Assembly: GCA_902462475.1 (NCBI GenBank)
Contig: CABQCB010000024.1
Location: forward strand, 1-14,640
Source: an uncultured Oscillibacter sp.
GTDB taxonomy: Bacteria; Bacillota_A; Clostridia; Oscillospirales; Oscillospiraceae
Length of the DNA: 14,640 nucleotides
Direction: 5' to 3'
The notes under the pieces were generated by a model that worked only from the letters and a program-made list of their open reading frames with translations, made no database searches and had not been told where the DNA came from. Numbering within the stretch: the stretch's first letter is position 1; the number at the start of each line of letters is the position of its first letter. Of the stretch, positions 1 through 6,703 are shown piece after piece. The position numbers were made by a program, and so were the translations under genes.

Positions 1-530
1 CGGCGGGTGGAGATTGGCAGCCATCCGAAAATGAGGATGGCCGCCACGTCCTCGGCACAGGTAAAGGCAAAGGCCCCGTTGATGATCTCCTGGGCCACCT
101 CCCGGAAGGTCTGGCCGGTGTAGATGTTTCCGTAGTGGATCTGGCCATCCAGGATGCCCACCCCGGAGACTGCGGTCAAAGAAAAATGCGTCTCGGATGT
201 GCGCGCCGCCTTGGAAAAATAGAACTTGCCGATGAGAGTGTCGCCGTCATACAGCCGCGCTGGCGTGCCGTAGGGGATGGCGTCCGGGCGGATGTCCGCC
301 GGGAACACGGTGAAGATGTAGCCGTCCGCTGTCCGCAGGCCCGTAGAGCCGGCCGGCACAAATCTCACACGCACATAGGCCGCCGAGTACACCACCGGCA
401 GCAGCTGGTCAATCGCCAGCTCCTCACCGGAAAGGGCGGAATACATGACACAGGTGCAGGTTTTGACGTCGTCTCCCTGGTAGACCGCAAGTGGCGATGC
501 CGGATCGCCCACGATGATCTTTGCGCTCAT
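1..530 (-). CDS. Phage tail-tip protein, N-terminal part (cut by window edge)
   Basis: The reading frame opens at ATG 530-528 and runs off the left edge without a stop, giving 176 residues. The start is set by an AGGTGACC ribosome binding site overlapping the stop of the preceding gene. The protein begins MSAKIIVGDPASPL, is rich in short beta-type segments, and reaches a stretch reading GWLPISTRR at the edge. A GWLP...REAL-like block is what I recall from large tail proteins following the tape measure in Clostridia prophages (hub or endopeptidase-tail type), where it precedes the rest of a long protein. Position after tape measure and a small tail protein supports a tail-tip or baseplate hub role at the host-contact end. 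No catalytic motif is visible in the part present, so enzymatic activity cannot be claimed. Confidence 0.75.
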   Translation of the reverse strand, partial: MSAKIIVGDPASPLAVYQGDDVKTCTCVMYSALSGEELAIDQLLPVVYSAAYVRVRFVPAGSTGLRTADGYIFTVFPADIRPDAIPYGTPARLYDGDTLIGKFYFSKAARTSETHFSLTAVSGVGILDGQIHYGNIYTGQTFREVAQEIINGAFAFTCAEDVAAILIFGWLPISTR

Positions 531-532
531 GG

Positions 533-904
533 TCACCTCTCCCTCAGCGTGATCTGGAATGTATCAAAGACCTTGTGGCCCGATGCGACAAATCCCAGAG
601 GGGCCGGAGATACGTCCGGAATAAACGTTGCGGTCCTGGTATCGTTTATCCTCGTATCAAAAAACTGCAGCTGTACATAGGGCTTAAGCAGAGCGGTGAG
701 CAGCTGCGCCAGCTCCTCCGACCGCATGCCATTGGTGGAGACGGTGACCACCGCCTTGTACGCCCGGACATCCACCGTTTCGGTACCGTCCAGCATCATT
801 CCCCCAAGACTGCCCTCGCGCTTTTCGTACCCTACGGAATACGCAAAACGGTTAATCCTGGCGGAAAAATCGACTCCATCCACAATAAATGGAAGTCTGG
901 TCAT
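533..904 (-). CDS. Small tail protein following the tape measure
   Basis: This gene encodes 123 residues starting MTRLPFIVDGVDFS. ATG 904-902 is chosen because GGAGGTG lies 4 nt upstream, overlapping the tape-measure stop; a longer open frame to 988 would only extend into the tape-measure gene. The protein is short, probably mostly beta, has no signal peptide or membrane span, and ends just 2 nt before the next gene. Its position between tape measure and the large tail-tip gene is where distal-tail or tail-tip adaptor proteins sit in siphoviruses, but it is much shorter than a typical Dit (over 200 residues) and I see no diagnostic motif. A structural role in the tail tip is inferred from synteny alone. 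Confidence 0.75.
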   Translation of the reverse strand: MTRLPFIVDGVDFSARINRFAYSVGYEKREGSLGGMMLDGTETVDVRAYKAVVTVSTNGMRSEELAQLLTALLKPYVQLQFFDTRINDTRTATFIPDVSPAPLGFVASGHKVFDTFQITLRER

Positions 905-905
905 T

Positions 906-2345
906 CTACACCTCCACAAGAGAGCCGCCGTGAATGCGGCCCTCCGCCTGGTTATAGCGATACATTTTCCGGCTGAGCACCGTGCCATCCAGCTCCGCGG
1001 TCAAATTGATGATAATCGGTGCACTGCTTTGTCCGCCGCCCACTTGGTTGAGCCGATCCATCAATTCTGCGGTGTTGTTGGCGTTGAGGACCATCTCGCC
1101 CCGGTGCAGCACAGCTTTGTAGCCGTCATAGGGCACATAAGGAAGACCAGAGGCGTGGGAGCCATCCGGACCATCACCGGACATCTCATCCTTTCCGCTG
1201 CGCCAGAAGAACAGTTTGTCGGCCAGCCAGTCCACCTTTTCCTGAACCCATCCGGAAAAGTCGTCCCAGGCTCCTTTCACACCGTCCCACAGCATCTCGA
1301 TTAGCTGCGCTCCCACATCAAGCAGCTCTCCTCCCAGCCCCAGAAGCGCATCCACAATCTGCCCGACCAGGCCGGGCAGCTGCTCCAACAGGTAGGGTAG
1401 GTTCTGCACGATGCCCTTTGCGATCGCCACAATGATCTGGATGCCGAACTCCAAAAACTCCGGCAGCTTCTGCACAACCTGGTCTACCATGTTCTGGATG
1501 GACTCCTGCAGGGCTACCTCCGCGCCGTCCACGCCGTTGGTAAAATCCACAAAGGAGCTGACGATGGCCGCAATGGACGGGGCGAACTCGCTCAGGAGCT
1601 TGGTCTTGACCGTTTCCACCGCGCCCCCCAGCTTGGCCATGGCATCGTCCATCTGTACCTGGGCCTCACGAGCCGCAAGCACTTGCTCGTTGTTTGCCTT
1701 GAACGCATCAGCAGATCCCCGGTAGGCCTCGGACAGTGTCTCTGTAATCAGTTGGTTTCTTTCCTGCTCAGTCCCGCAGGCGTCCAGCTTCGCCTGGAAG
1801 TCATCCTCCTGGATGCCCACCCAATTGAGGGCATCGGCTAATGCGCCGGTGAGCTGGCCGGTCTTCTGTGTCTCGTTGGAAGCCTCGATTAAAGAGTTAA
1901 TGGGGAGTGCGTCTCCAAACTTTCCGTATGCCCCGGCCGCAATATCCGTCCAGGTCGCCACGCCCTCGGTATCCTTTACCAGTTGGGCCATAAGCTGCCC
2001 AGCTTCGGTTGCGGTGTCCTTGTCGCCAATGACGCCATAAAGGCCAGAATACGCCTTCTTTGCAAGCTCGGCACTCCCTCCGGCATCTTCCCACGCTGTG
2101 GTCAGCTTTCCTTGGTTTTCCCGGTACTCCTTGGTGGCCTCATCCATCTTAAGCAGGGCGCCAACCACGGCTGTGGCGGTGCCGGCCGCAGCCGTAGCCA
2201 GCCCGGCTCCCCACTTGGCAGCCGTCTTGATACCGCTGCCAAGGCCCTGGGCAAACTTGGAGGCCTTGCTGTCCACCTTGCTGATGGAGGACTCCGCCTC
2301 ACTGGTATTGACCAGAACCGAACCAAACAGCTTAAAAATTTCCAC
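906..2345 (-). CDS. Tail tape measure protein (short)
   Basis: The product is 479 residues. It starts at GTG 2345-2343, with GGAGGTGAC 8 nt upstream inside the end of the chaperone frame. The N-terminal half is Ala/Gly-rich and helical (a TAAAGTATAVVGALL stretch near residue 55 is a candidate hydrophobic segment). Residues about 100-260 are charged and helical. A long hydrophobic region rich in IVAIAKGIVQNLP-like and LPGLVGQIVDALLGLGG-like heptads follows at about 290-345. The C-terminus carries a VLHRGEMVLNANNTAELMDRLNQ segment typical of tape-measure C-termini in Firmicutes prophages. Tape measures set tail length and are threaded through the tube; at the usual ~0.15 nm per residue this one predicts a short tail of about 70 nm. 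It follows the G/GT chaperone genes as expected. Confidence 0.9.
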   Translation of the reverse strand: MEIFKLFGSVLVNTSEAESSISKVDSKASKFAQGLGSGIKTAAKWGAGLATAAAGTATAVVGALLKMDEATKEYRENQGKLTTAWEDAGGSAELAKKAYSGLYGVIGDKDTATEAGQLMAQLVKDTEGVATWTDIAAGAYGKFGDALPINSLIEASNETQKTGQLTGALADALNWVGIQEDDFQAKLDACGTEQERNQLITETLSEAYRGSADAFKANNEQVLAAREAQVQMDDAMAKLGGAVETVKTKLLSEFAPSIAAIVSSFVDFTNGVDGAEVALQESIQNMVDQVVQKLPEFLEFGIQIIVAIAKGIVQNLPYLLEQLPGLVGQIVDALLGLGGELLDVGAQLIEMLWDGVKGAWDDFSGWVQEKVDWLADKLFFWRSGKDEMSGDGPDGSHASGLPYVPYDGYKAVLHRGEMVLNANNTAELMDRLNQVGGGQSSAPIIINLTAELDGTVLSRKMYRYNQAEGRIHGGSLVEV

Positions 2346-2634
2346 GGCTGCGCGTCACCTCCCACGCCTGCATGATATCGTCCACATCTTCCAAGATCTC
2401 CTCTGTGGACTTGTCCGGCTTCGGCGTGAGCTGAGCGCGGAAGGCGTCAAAGCTCATGTGCTGATAGCCGTTGATCCACCGGCTGAAAAGCCGCTCTGTC
2501 TCCTCCGCCTCCATGGCGTGGAGCAGCAGCGTGATACCGTCCTCTGCCTCCAGCGCCAATATGGCGGCCGGATTGTGGTATCTCCGATACAAAAGGTCGG
2601 TCAGGTCCTCCCAAGGATGCCGGAGGCAGAATCG
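2332..2634 (-). CDS. Tail assembly chaperone, T extension reached by -1 frameshift
   Basis: This frame has no convincing start of its own and is read as a C-terminal extension of the upstream chaperone. After slippage it continues FRFCLRHPWEDLTDLLYRRYHNP and ends in VTRSRGNF, overlapping the tape-measure start by 14 nt. The extension adds 100 residues to 108 from the zero frame, giving a GT fusion of about 208 residues. In lambda-like and HK97-like phages the G protein and the rarer GT fusion bind tape measure and tube subunits during tail assembly. The slippery heptamer T TTT TTC, the -1 direction, and the position directly before the tape measure all fit the conserved arrangement. An upstream ATG in this frame (2727) has no ribosome binding site and lies in the overlapping gene, so independent expression is unlikely. 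Confidence 0.85.
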   Translation of the reverse strand, partial: RFCLRHPWEDLTDLLYRRYHNPAAILALEAEDGITLLLHAMEAEETERLFSRWINGYQHMSFDAFRAQLTPKPDKSTEEILEDVDDIMQAWEVTRSRGNF

Positions 2635-2957
2635 AAAAAAGCGGTCAGGTTGTTTTCTTCCGCCACCTGCCGCAGCGCCGACAAAAGCGCATCCAGCTCC
2701 ATGGATGCCACATCCTCTGGCTTGCACTCCAAGGGGCCGGAAAGGAACTTATATACCATCTCCTCCGTTTTAGGCTCCACAGCAGCCTCCACGACGGCCA
2801 GCACGCCATCCACGCCCACCTGGATCACATCCACCTCTTCACCGCTGTCCTTTTGCTTGGCCACAGCAGTCACAATGGAGCGCAGCTGCTCCCTTGCGTC
2901 CGTGGCCTTGACCAAACGGCAAAACACAAAGACATCAGCCGTATTGAGCTTGCGCAT
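2601..2957 (-). CDS. Tail assembly chaperone G
   Basis: The product is 118 residues, MRKLNTADVFVFCRLVKATDAREQ..., starting at ATG 2957-2955, which shares one base with the TGA of the major tail protein gene. It is acidic and helical, with no membrane segment. The MRKLNTADVF opening followed by a pattern of about 100 helical residues is typical of the tail chaperone family found in Firmicutes prophages. The last 10 residues (DSASGILGRT) are only made when ribosomes do not shift at the TTTTTTC heptamer. Its place between tail tube protein and tape measure, and the overlapping T frame, are the classic G/GT arrangement. It should act in the cytoplasm during tail assembly and not be in the virion. 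Confidence 0.88.
   Translation of the reverse strand: MRKLNTADVFVFCRLVKATDAREQLRSIVTAVAKQKDSGEEVDVIQVGVDGVLAVVEAAVEPKTEEMVYKFLSGPLECKPEDVASMELDALLSALRQVAEENNLTAFFDSASGILGRT
2634..2640 (-). promoter_or_regulatory. Programmed -1 ribosomal frameshift heptamer T TTT TTC
   Basis: On the minus strand the zero frame reads GCT TTT TTC GAT, so the heptamer T TTT TTC is in the correct X XXY YYZ phase. Slipping back one base lets translation bypass the G stop (2603-2601) and continue in the T frame. Phase, heptamer and location near the 3' end of G are read directly; frameshifting itself is inferred from the conserved tail-chaperone arrangement. Confidence 0.85.
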
Positions 2958-3550
2958 CAGGCGGCACCTCCCGCCTTGGGATAATAGATCTCAAAGGGCG
3001 GAGCCTGGAGATCCTCGGGATCATAATGCGCCGTGAAGGTCAGCGCCACCACGCCCTCCGACTTATCCTGCATGGTCAGCGTCAGACCGTTGGTGCACAG
3101 TGCGTTTTTGATGACGATGATGACCGGCTTGTCGCTCCCGGACAAGCGGCCCACCCAGGCAATGGAGTCAATGTAGTCATCCATTGCGATCTCGTTGTTG
3201 GCAGTAATCTTGTGATACTCCGCCGGCGTCTCGCTGTCCTCTGTTTTGCTGGAGGCCAGCGCCATGGCAATTACCTCGGGCTTGACCTCCTTGACATTGG
3301 CAGTCAGCGTCACCACCCATTCATCCAGGGCCTCCAGACCCTTGGCAGCGCCCTTGACGCCGTCGATCTCGATGCGCCGAACAGTGGGCACGGCGGAAAA
3401 GCTGCCGCCTCCTTGGGTGGCGCCGATCAGCTTGGTAGCTTTGGCAGTCTCCCATGTATCCGTCGCGGGGTCATAGTCCCGCAAAAATGCGCCGGAATCC
3501 AGCAGCAACGACTCCGGCGTCTTGCTGGTAAAACCGGAAAATACGGTCAT
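2957..3550 (-). CDS. Major tail tube protein
   Basis: The product is 197 residues and starts at ATG 3550 (MTVFSGFTSKTPESLLLDSGAF). A ribosome binding site (GAGAGGTGAG) lies a few bases upstream. The N-terminal pattern of 'TPENLLLDAGAFF-like' plus a beta-rich body (RRIEIDGVKGAAKGLEALDEWVVTLTANV) and a C-terminal TLTFTAHYDPEDLQ segment match phage tail tube proteins of Clostridia prophages of about 190-210 residues. These polymerise as hexameric rings around the tape measure. Location after the tail-terminator gene and directly before the G/GT chaperones supports the call. A phage-like tail sheath is absent next to it, which fits a non-contractile tail. Confidence 0.85.
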   Translation of the reverse strand: MTVFSGFTSKTPESLLLDSGAFLRDYDPATDTWETAKATKLIGATQGGGSFSAVPTVRRIEIDGVKGAAKGLEALDEWVVTLTANVKEVKPEVIAMALASSKTEDSETPAEYHKITANNEIAMDDYIDSIAWVGRLSGSDKPVIIVIKNALCTNGLTLTMQDKSEGVVALTFTAHYDPEDLQAPPFEIYYPKAGGAA

Positions 3551-3556
3551 AAAGTC

Positions 3557-3925
3557 TCACCTCTCATAAAAATGGATCTCAATCAGGAGCCGCCGCCGGA
3601 TCACGCTGCGGTCCTCCTCGGTCACCGGCTGCCGCCGGGTGGGATAGGCGGAAAACTGGATGGCACCATCCATGTGATAGAGCCGGTCAAAAGACGCCAT
3701 CACCGCGTCCGCCAGCGCCTCCGCCGGCGCGGTGTCCCGGCCGTAGTCCATCACATTGGCCTCCAGCTCCATGGTGTGCAGATCGTCCGCCTGGTCGATC
3801 TGCTCCAGGGTATATACGATGTACGGCCGCTCCGTTTTTGGCTTTGCCTGCCCGTAATATACCCGCGGACACAGCTGGCGGAGCTTGTCGGTAATGACGG
3901 TGCGCAGCGCGTCTGTCTTACTCAC
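3557..3925 (-). CDS. Tail terminator / tail completion protein
   Basis: The product is 122 residues from GTG 3925-3923, overlapping the end of the gp10-like gene by 8 nt. It starts MSKTDALRTVITDKLRQLCPRVYYGQAKPKTERPYIVYTLE, the usual beginning of small tail-completion proteins: a helix over 'TD.L...CPRVYYGQA' and then a 'PYIVY' beta strand. It then has a central LEANVMDYGRDTAPAEALADAV stretch and ends in a beta-rich RRRLLIEIHFYER. Such proteins cap the tail tube and mate with the head connector. Position between gp10-like and major tail genes is the expected slot. There is no catalytic motif and no membrane segment. Confidence 0.78.
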   Translation of the reverse strand: MSKTDALRTVITDKLRQLCPRVYYGQAKPKTERPYIVYTLEQIDQADDLHTMELEANVMDYGRDTAPAEALADAVMASFDRLYHMDGAIQFSAYPTRRQPVTEEDRSVIRRRLLIEIHFYER

Positions 3926-4340
3926 CCTGGTATTCCTCCTCGCCGATCAGGGACAGGGCCCGCTGCTCCTCCTCAATGGCGGAGAGGTACTGGGCCTCGA
4001 TGTCCCGGATCGTTTTGATGTTGTCCTTCACGGTGTCATACAGGGCCCCAACCTTTGGCTGGCGCTCGGTCCCCAGTTCCTGAAATCCGCCGTAGAAGCC
4101 GCCGGGCTTAAAGCCGACCTGCAGATCACAGTCCTTTTTGCGCACCCAATACTGGGTGTTTCGGGCCAGCTTCCCGGTCCGGCGCCGGATAGACTGCCGG
4201 GTCCTCTTGCAGATAAACTTGCCCACGTCCCGCAGGGCGGCGCGGGTCAGCTCCGAGATCGTGTAGTTGACACGGTCCACGCTGGAGATGTACTCCACGC
4301 CGTCCCTGTTGATCTTGACAACGGATTTTGGAACGCCCAT
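3918..4340 (-). CDS. HK97 gp10-like head-tail joining protein
   Basis: The product is 140 residues from ATG 4340-4338 with AGGAGAGG immediately upstream. The KFICKRTRQSIRRRTGKLARNTQYWVRKKD segment at about residues 42-71, followed by LQVGFKPGGFYGGFQELGTERQPKVGAL, is the signature arrangement of the gp10/minor-tail family: a basic helix, then 'G.....ye.Gt...pa.p'. In HK97 this family works at the head-tail interface. It follows head closure and precedes the tail terminator. Unlike its neighbours it does not overlap the gene before it: a 45-bp gap contains one of the 19-bp palindromes, so this is a possible point of separate regulation within the structural block. Confidence 0.82.
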   Translation of the reverse strand: MGVPKSVVKINRDGVEYISSVDRVNYTISELTRAALRDVGKFICKRTRQSIRRRTGKLARNTQYWVRKKDCDLQVGFKPGGFYGGFQELGTERQPKVGALYDTVKDNIKTIRDIEAQYLSAIEEEQRALSLIGEEEYQGE

Positions 4341-4353
4341 AGCCTCTCCTTTC

Positions 4354-4372
4354 GGTGTCAGAATCGGACACC
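4354..4372. promoter_or_regulatory. 19-bp palindrome, copy 1 (upstream of gp10-like gene)
   Basis: The plus strand reads GGTGTCAGAATCGGACACC, pairing 16 of 18 arm bases around a central A. It lies in the 45-bp gap between the head-closure stop and the gp10-like start, 3 bp before the AGGAGAGG ribosome binding site. It is identical over 19 bases to the copy at 10339-10357 and matches the copy inside the ParB-like gene at 16 of 17 core bases. It is likely a protein-binding operator or parS-like site; the binder is inferred. Confidence 0.6.
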
Positions 4373-4385
4373 AAAAGGCATCCGG

Positions 4386-4682
4386 TCAGGGGAGCTCTTC
4401 CACAGTCAGCTCCAGTGTGTTGTCCGTGCCCCTGTAGGTGTCGATCACCCGGTATTGGTCTCCCGCGTACTCCACCAGGGTCTCTCCGTGATATTCCAGG
4501 TAATCCGGCAGAACAAAGCGGTACTTCGGCCGCAACCCCACCGCCAGGGCCTGGAGCTTGTAGGACGCGCCCACGGATTTCCGGGCGACAAACACCTCCC
4601 GGCGGGGGCGATCCGGCACCAGGTCCCCGGTGGGACCGGTGACGAATCCCTCCTCACCGATCAAAATCAGTGTCTCGTTCAC
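4386..4682 (-). CDS. Head closure / head-tail adaptor protein
   Basis: The product is 98 residues from GTG 4682-4680, overlapping the connector stop as GTGA, a classic coupled junction. It starts MNETLILIGEEGFVTGPTGDLVPDRPRREVFVARKSVG and is a small beta-barrel-like protein: alternating hydrophobic strands and a closing 'GETLVEYAGDQYRVIDTYRGTDNTLELTVEEL'. That layout, a short strand-rich protein whose second half has 'y.G..YrVi.....~~~~~lel~le.l', is typical of SPP1 gp16/HK97 head-closure adaptors. These plug the connector and provide the tail docking surface. Order (connector, closure, gp10, terminator) agrees. Confidence 0.8.
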   Translation of the reverse strand: MNETLILIGEEGFVTGPTGDLVPDRPRREVFVARKSVGASYKLQALAVGLRPKYRFVLPDYLEYHGETLVEYAGDQYRVIDTYRGTDNTLELTVEELP

Positions 4683-4942
4683 GCCTCATCCACCTCCGTG
4701 AGCGACAGGATATTTTTGAGGTCTGCGTATGCCTTTGCATACTGGTCCCCTTTGCCGCAGTAGTCATACTGCCAGCGAAGATACAGCCGGACGGCCGTGT
4801 CCACCAAGGCGGAGTCCGCCGCTGCGGACATGCCGCCGGACTGGAGATCCAGCATCGCCGCGTCGACGGTGGACTGGATCTCCTCGTTCAGCTTGTCGTT
4901 GGTCTGCCGGATGGTCAGTTTCGCCTGCTCCAGAGTGATCAT
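4679..4942 (-). CDS. Head-tail connector protein (HK97 gp6-like)
   Basis: The product is 87 residues from ATG 4942-4940. It is all-helical: MITLEQAKLTIRQTNDKLNEEIQSTVDAAMLDLQSGGMS, then ALVDTAVRLYLRWQYDYCGKGDQYAKAYADLKNIL. The pattern 'ligaA...l....D..l...A...Y......~~~~~~y......L' matches the gp6/phage connector family, which forms the ring below the portal. It sits directly after the major capsid gene with a 23-bp gap holding the ribosome binding site. It is slightly short for the family (about 90-110 residues). Confidence 0.82.
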   Translation of the reverse strand: MITLEQAKLTIRQTNDKLNEEIQSTVDAAMLDLQSGGMSAAADSALVDTAVRLYLRWQYDYCGKGDQYAKAYADLKNILSLTEVDEA

Positions 4943-4965
4943 GGATTTCCCTCAAAAGGTTCGGA

Positions 4966-6093
4966 TCAGCCGCCGGGCGCGATTTTGGCAAAGGCGCTGG
5001 AAAGACCCACCTTGACGTCAAAGACCGCAACGCCCAGGTACTTGGTGCTGTTGGAGTCGATATCGAATCCATTGCGAACGGTCACGTTTTCCGCCATGGC
5101 TGCGATCAGCTTGGACAGGTCGCCGGCACCGACCGTGTCGTCTGCCACATTGTCGTCCACCAGAACGTCCACGCCATATACGGTGGCACTGCCCCCATCG
5201 AAGCGGACAATGCTGGACTTGCTGTTGTCCTGCAGAGGCAGCAGCTTGGTATAGAGCGTTTTACGGTTGCAGACCATGGCGACGCCGGAGCCCTTGACCG
5301 TACCCAGCAGGGCCTGAACCGTTGCGGCGTCGATAGACGTGCCCGCAGAAGCTGCCGCCCCCAGCATGGCGGTGATGATCTTGCTGTTGATCTTCCGGGC
5401 AATGGCTTCACCCAAAGTCCGGGCCAGCCAGGACTCAAATGCGTCGACGCTCATCAACCGGGCCGACTCGCTGATCTGGATCAGCTTGACGATTTCCGTG
5501 GGAACCAGCTGGATCTTGGTCAGCGTATCGGCCGCCGCAGTAATCGCAGCGTTTTCCGTGTGATCTTCCGCGTCCTTGTTGGTACCCTCCACATAGTAGG
5601 TCAGATTGGTGGCGCTGTAGATCACAGTCATGCGCGCCAGCAGCGGAGCATGATCGCGCACCACATCCATGACAGCGTTGGCCGTCATGGTGGCGATGGC
5701 GCCGTTGGCGTTGGTATAGGCACGCTGCTCCGCATCATTCAGCTGCACACCCTGCAGGTGGCGCAGCCACAAAGACCGATACTCCGGAGAGTCCACCGCG
5801 TAAGTACGCTCCTCCTGGGGCTGCGCAAAGCTGCGGGTAACCGTTCCGGCCCCGCCGGCAATCTCCTGCAGGATCTTCTTGCGCTTCTCGGCGGCATCCA
5901 GGATCTCCTTGCGCTCTGCCTTGAGATTGGTGACTTCCGTCTTGAGCGCATCCAGGTCAGCTCCCTCCGCGTCCAGCTCGGCAGGGATGGCGGCAAGACG
6001 CGCCTCGATCTGCGCCAGGCGGTCCGAAGCAGCTGGTGCGGCGAAGAACTGCAGGCCGATGCCGGAGAGCTTGTGTTTTTCAAAAATGTTCAT
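4966..6093 (-). CDS. Major capsid protein, HK97 fold
   Basis: The product is 375 residues starting at ATG 6093 with GGAGG inside the end of the protease gene; only one base separates the protease stop from this ATG. Residues about 23-78 form a charged coiled coil (RLAQIEARLAAIPAEL...LKAERKEILDAAEKRKKILQ), the delta/scaffold domain of HK97 gp5-type capsids. The mature coat domain starts around residue 100-130 and shows ATMTANAVMDVVRDHAPLLARMTV and IQLVPTEIVKLIQISESARLM, typical of the N-arm/E-loop and spine helix, and ends in a beta-rich P domain. The preceding protease should remove about the first 100 residues; the exact cleavage site cannot be read. Length and order match the HK97 family. 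Confidence 0.92.
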   Translation of the reverse strand: MNIFEKHKLSGIGLQFFAAPAASDRLAQIEARLAAIPAELDAEGADLDALKTEVTNLKAERKEILDAAEKRKKILQEIAGGAGTVTRSFAQPQEERTYAVDSPEYRSLWLRHLQGVQLNDAEQRAYTNANGAIATMTANAVMDVVRDHAPLLARMTVIYSATNLTYYVEGTNKDAEDHTENAAITAAADTLTKIQLVPTEIVKLIQISESARLMSVDAFESWLARTLGEAIARKINSKIITAMLGAAASAGTSIDAATVQALLGTVKGSGVAMVCNRKTLYTKLLPLQDNSKSSIVRFDGGSATVYGVDVLVDDNVADDTVGAGDLSKLIAAMAENVTVRNGFDIDSNSTKYLGVAVFDVKVGLSSAFAKIAPGG

Positions 6094-6094
6094 G

Positions 6095-6703
6095 TCAAAC
6101 CTCCAATAAAATCATGATTTGCTGTTTCTTCCGCTCGGCGGCCTGAGCCGCAAGTCGCTCCGCTTTTTCTGCCTCAATCACTCCGTCGAGCCATCCACGG
6201 GCGGAAATATCGGTAGACGGATTGGCGGGGAAAGACACCGCCGATACGTCGTACACCTTCTTGATCTTGAGGATGCGCCGGGTATGGGTCTCCCGGTCGT
6301 AGCTGTCCTCCTGGACGGTGAACGCCCAGGACATCTTGGTCACAAGTCCGGCGGCGATGTCCTCGTGCATAGAGCGGGCCTGCTCCGTTTTGGACAGATC
6401 CGCCGCCATAAAGAGGCCGTGCTCCTGGGGCTCGATCAGCAGCGTATTGCTGCGCCCAGTGCGGGCAAAGACCCGGCCCGCATGGTCGTACTGCATAATC
6501 ACGTCCGACAAATCGGCTCCGTCCAGCGCGTGCCGGTCAATGACCTCCTTGTATTGGACCCCGTCGCACTCCCAGAGCACATACGGATCATCGAATGTGG
6601 TGGCATAACCCTCCACATAGTAATCGGTATCAAACCGCTTGTTGGCCGTCGCCGGTGCCAGCAGCGGCATCGCCCGGTACTCCCGGGTCTGCATTTTGGG
6701 CAT
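6095..6703 (-). CDS. HK97-type prohead maturation protease (U35 family)
   Basis: The product is 202 residues. It starts MPKMQTREYRAMPLL and FDTDYYVEGYATTFDDPY, the well-known opening of the Firmicutes prohead protease. The catalytic triad positions can be read: His74 in QYDHAG, Ser125 in TKMSWAF, and an acidic Asp152 in YDVSAVSFPAN (family members often have Glu here). The C-terminal region is charged and helical (EAEKAERLAAQAAERKKQQ), consistent with a capsid-scaffold interaction. It cleaves the scaffold domain of the capsid protein inside the prohead. ATG 6703-6701 follows GAGGGAA and overlaps the portal gene by 74 nt, more than any other junction here; a start at the internal ATG 6694 is possible. 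Confidence 0.9.
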   Translation of the reverse strand: MPKMQTREYRAMPLLAPATANKRFDTDYYVEGYATTFDDPYVLWECDGVQYKEVIDRHALDGADLSDVIMQYDHAGRVFARTGRSNTLLIEPQEHGLFMAADLSKTEQARSMHEDIAAGLVTKMSWAFTVQEDSYDRETHTRRILKIKKVYDVSAVSFPANPSTDISARGWLDGVIEAEKAERLAAQAAERKKQQIMILLEV

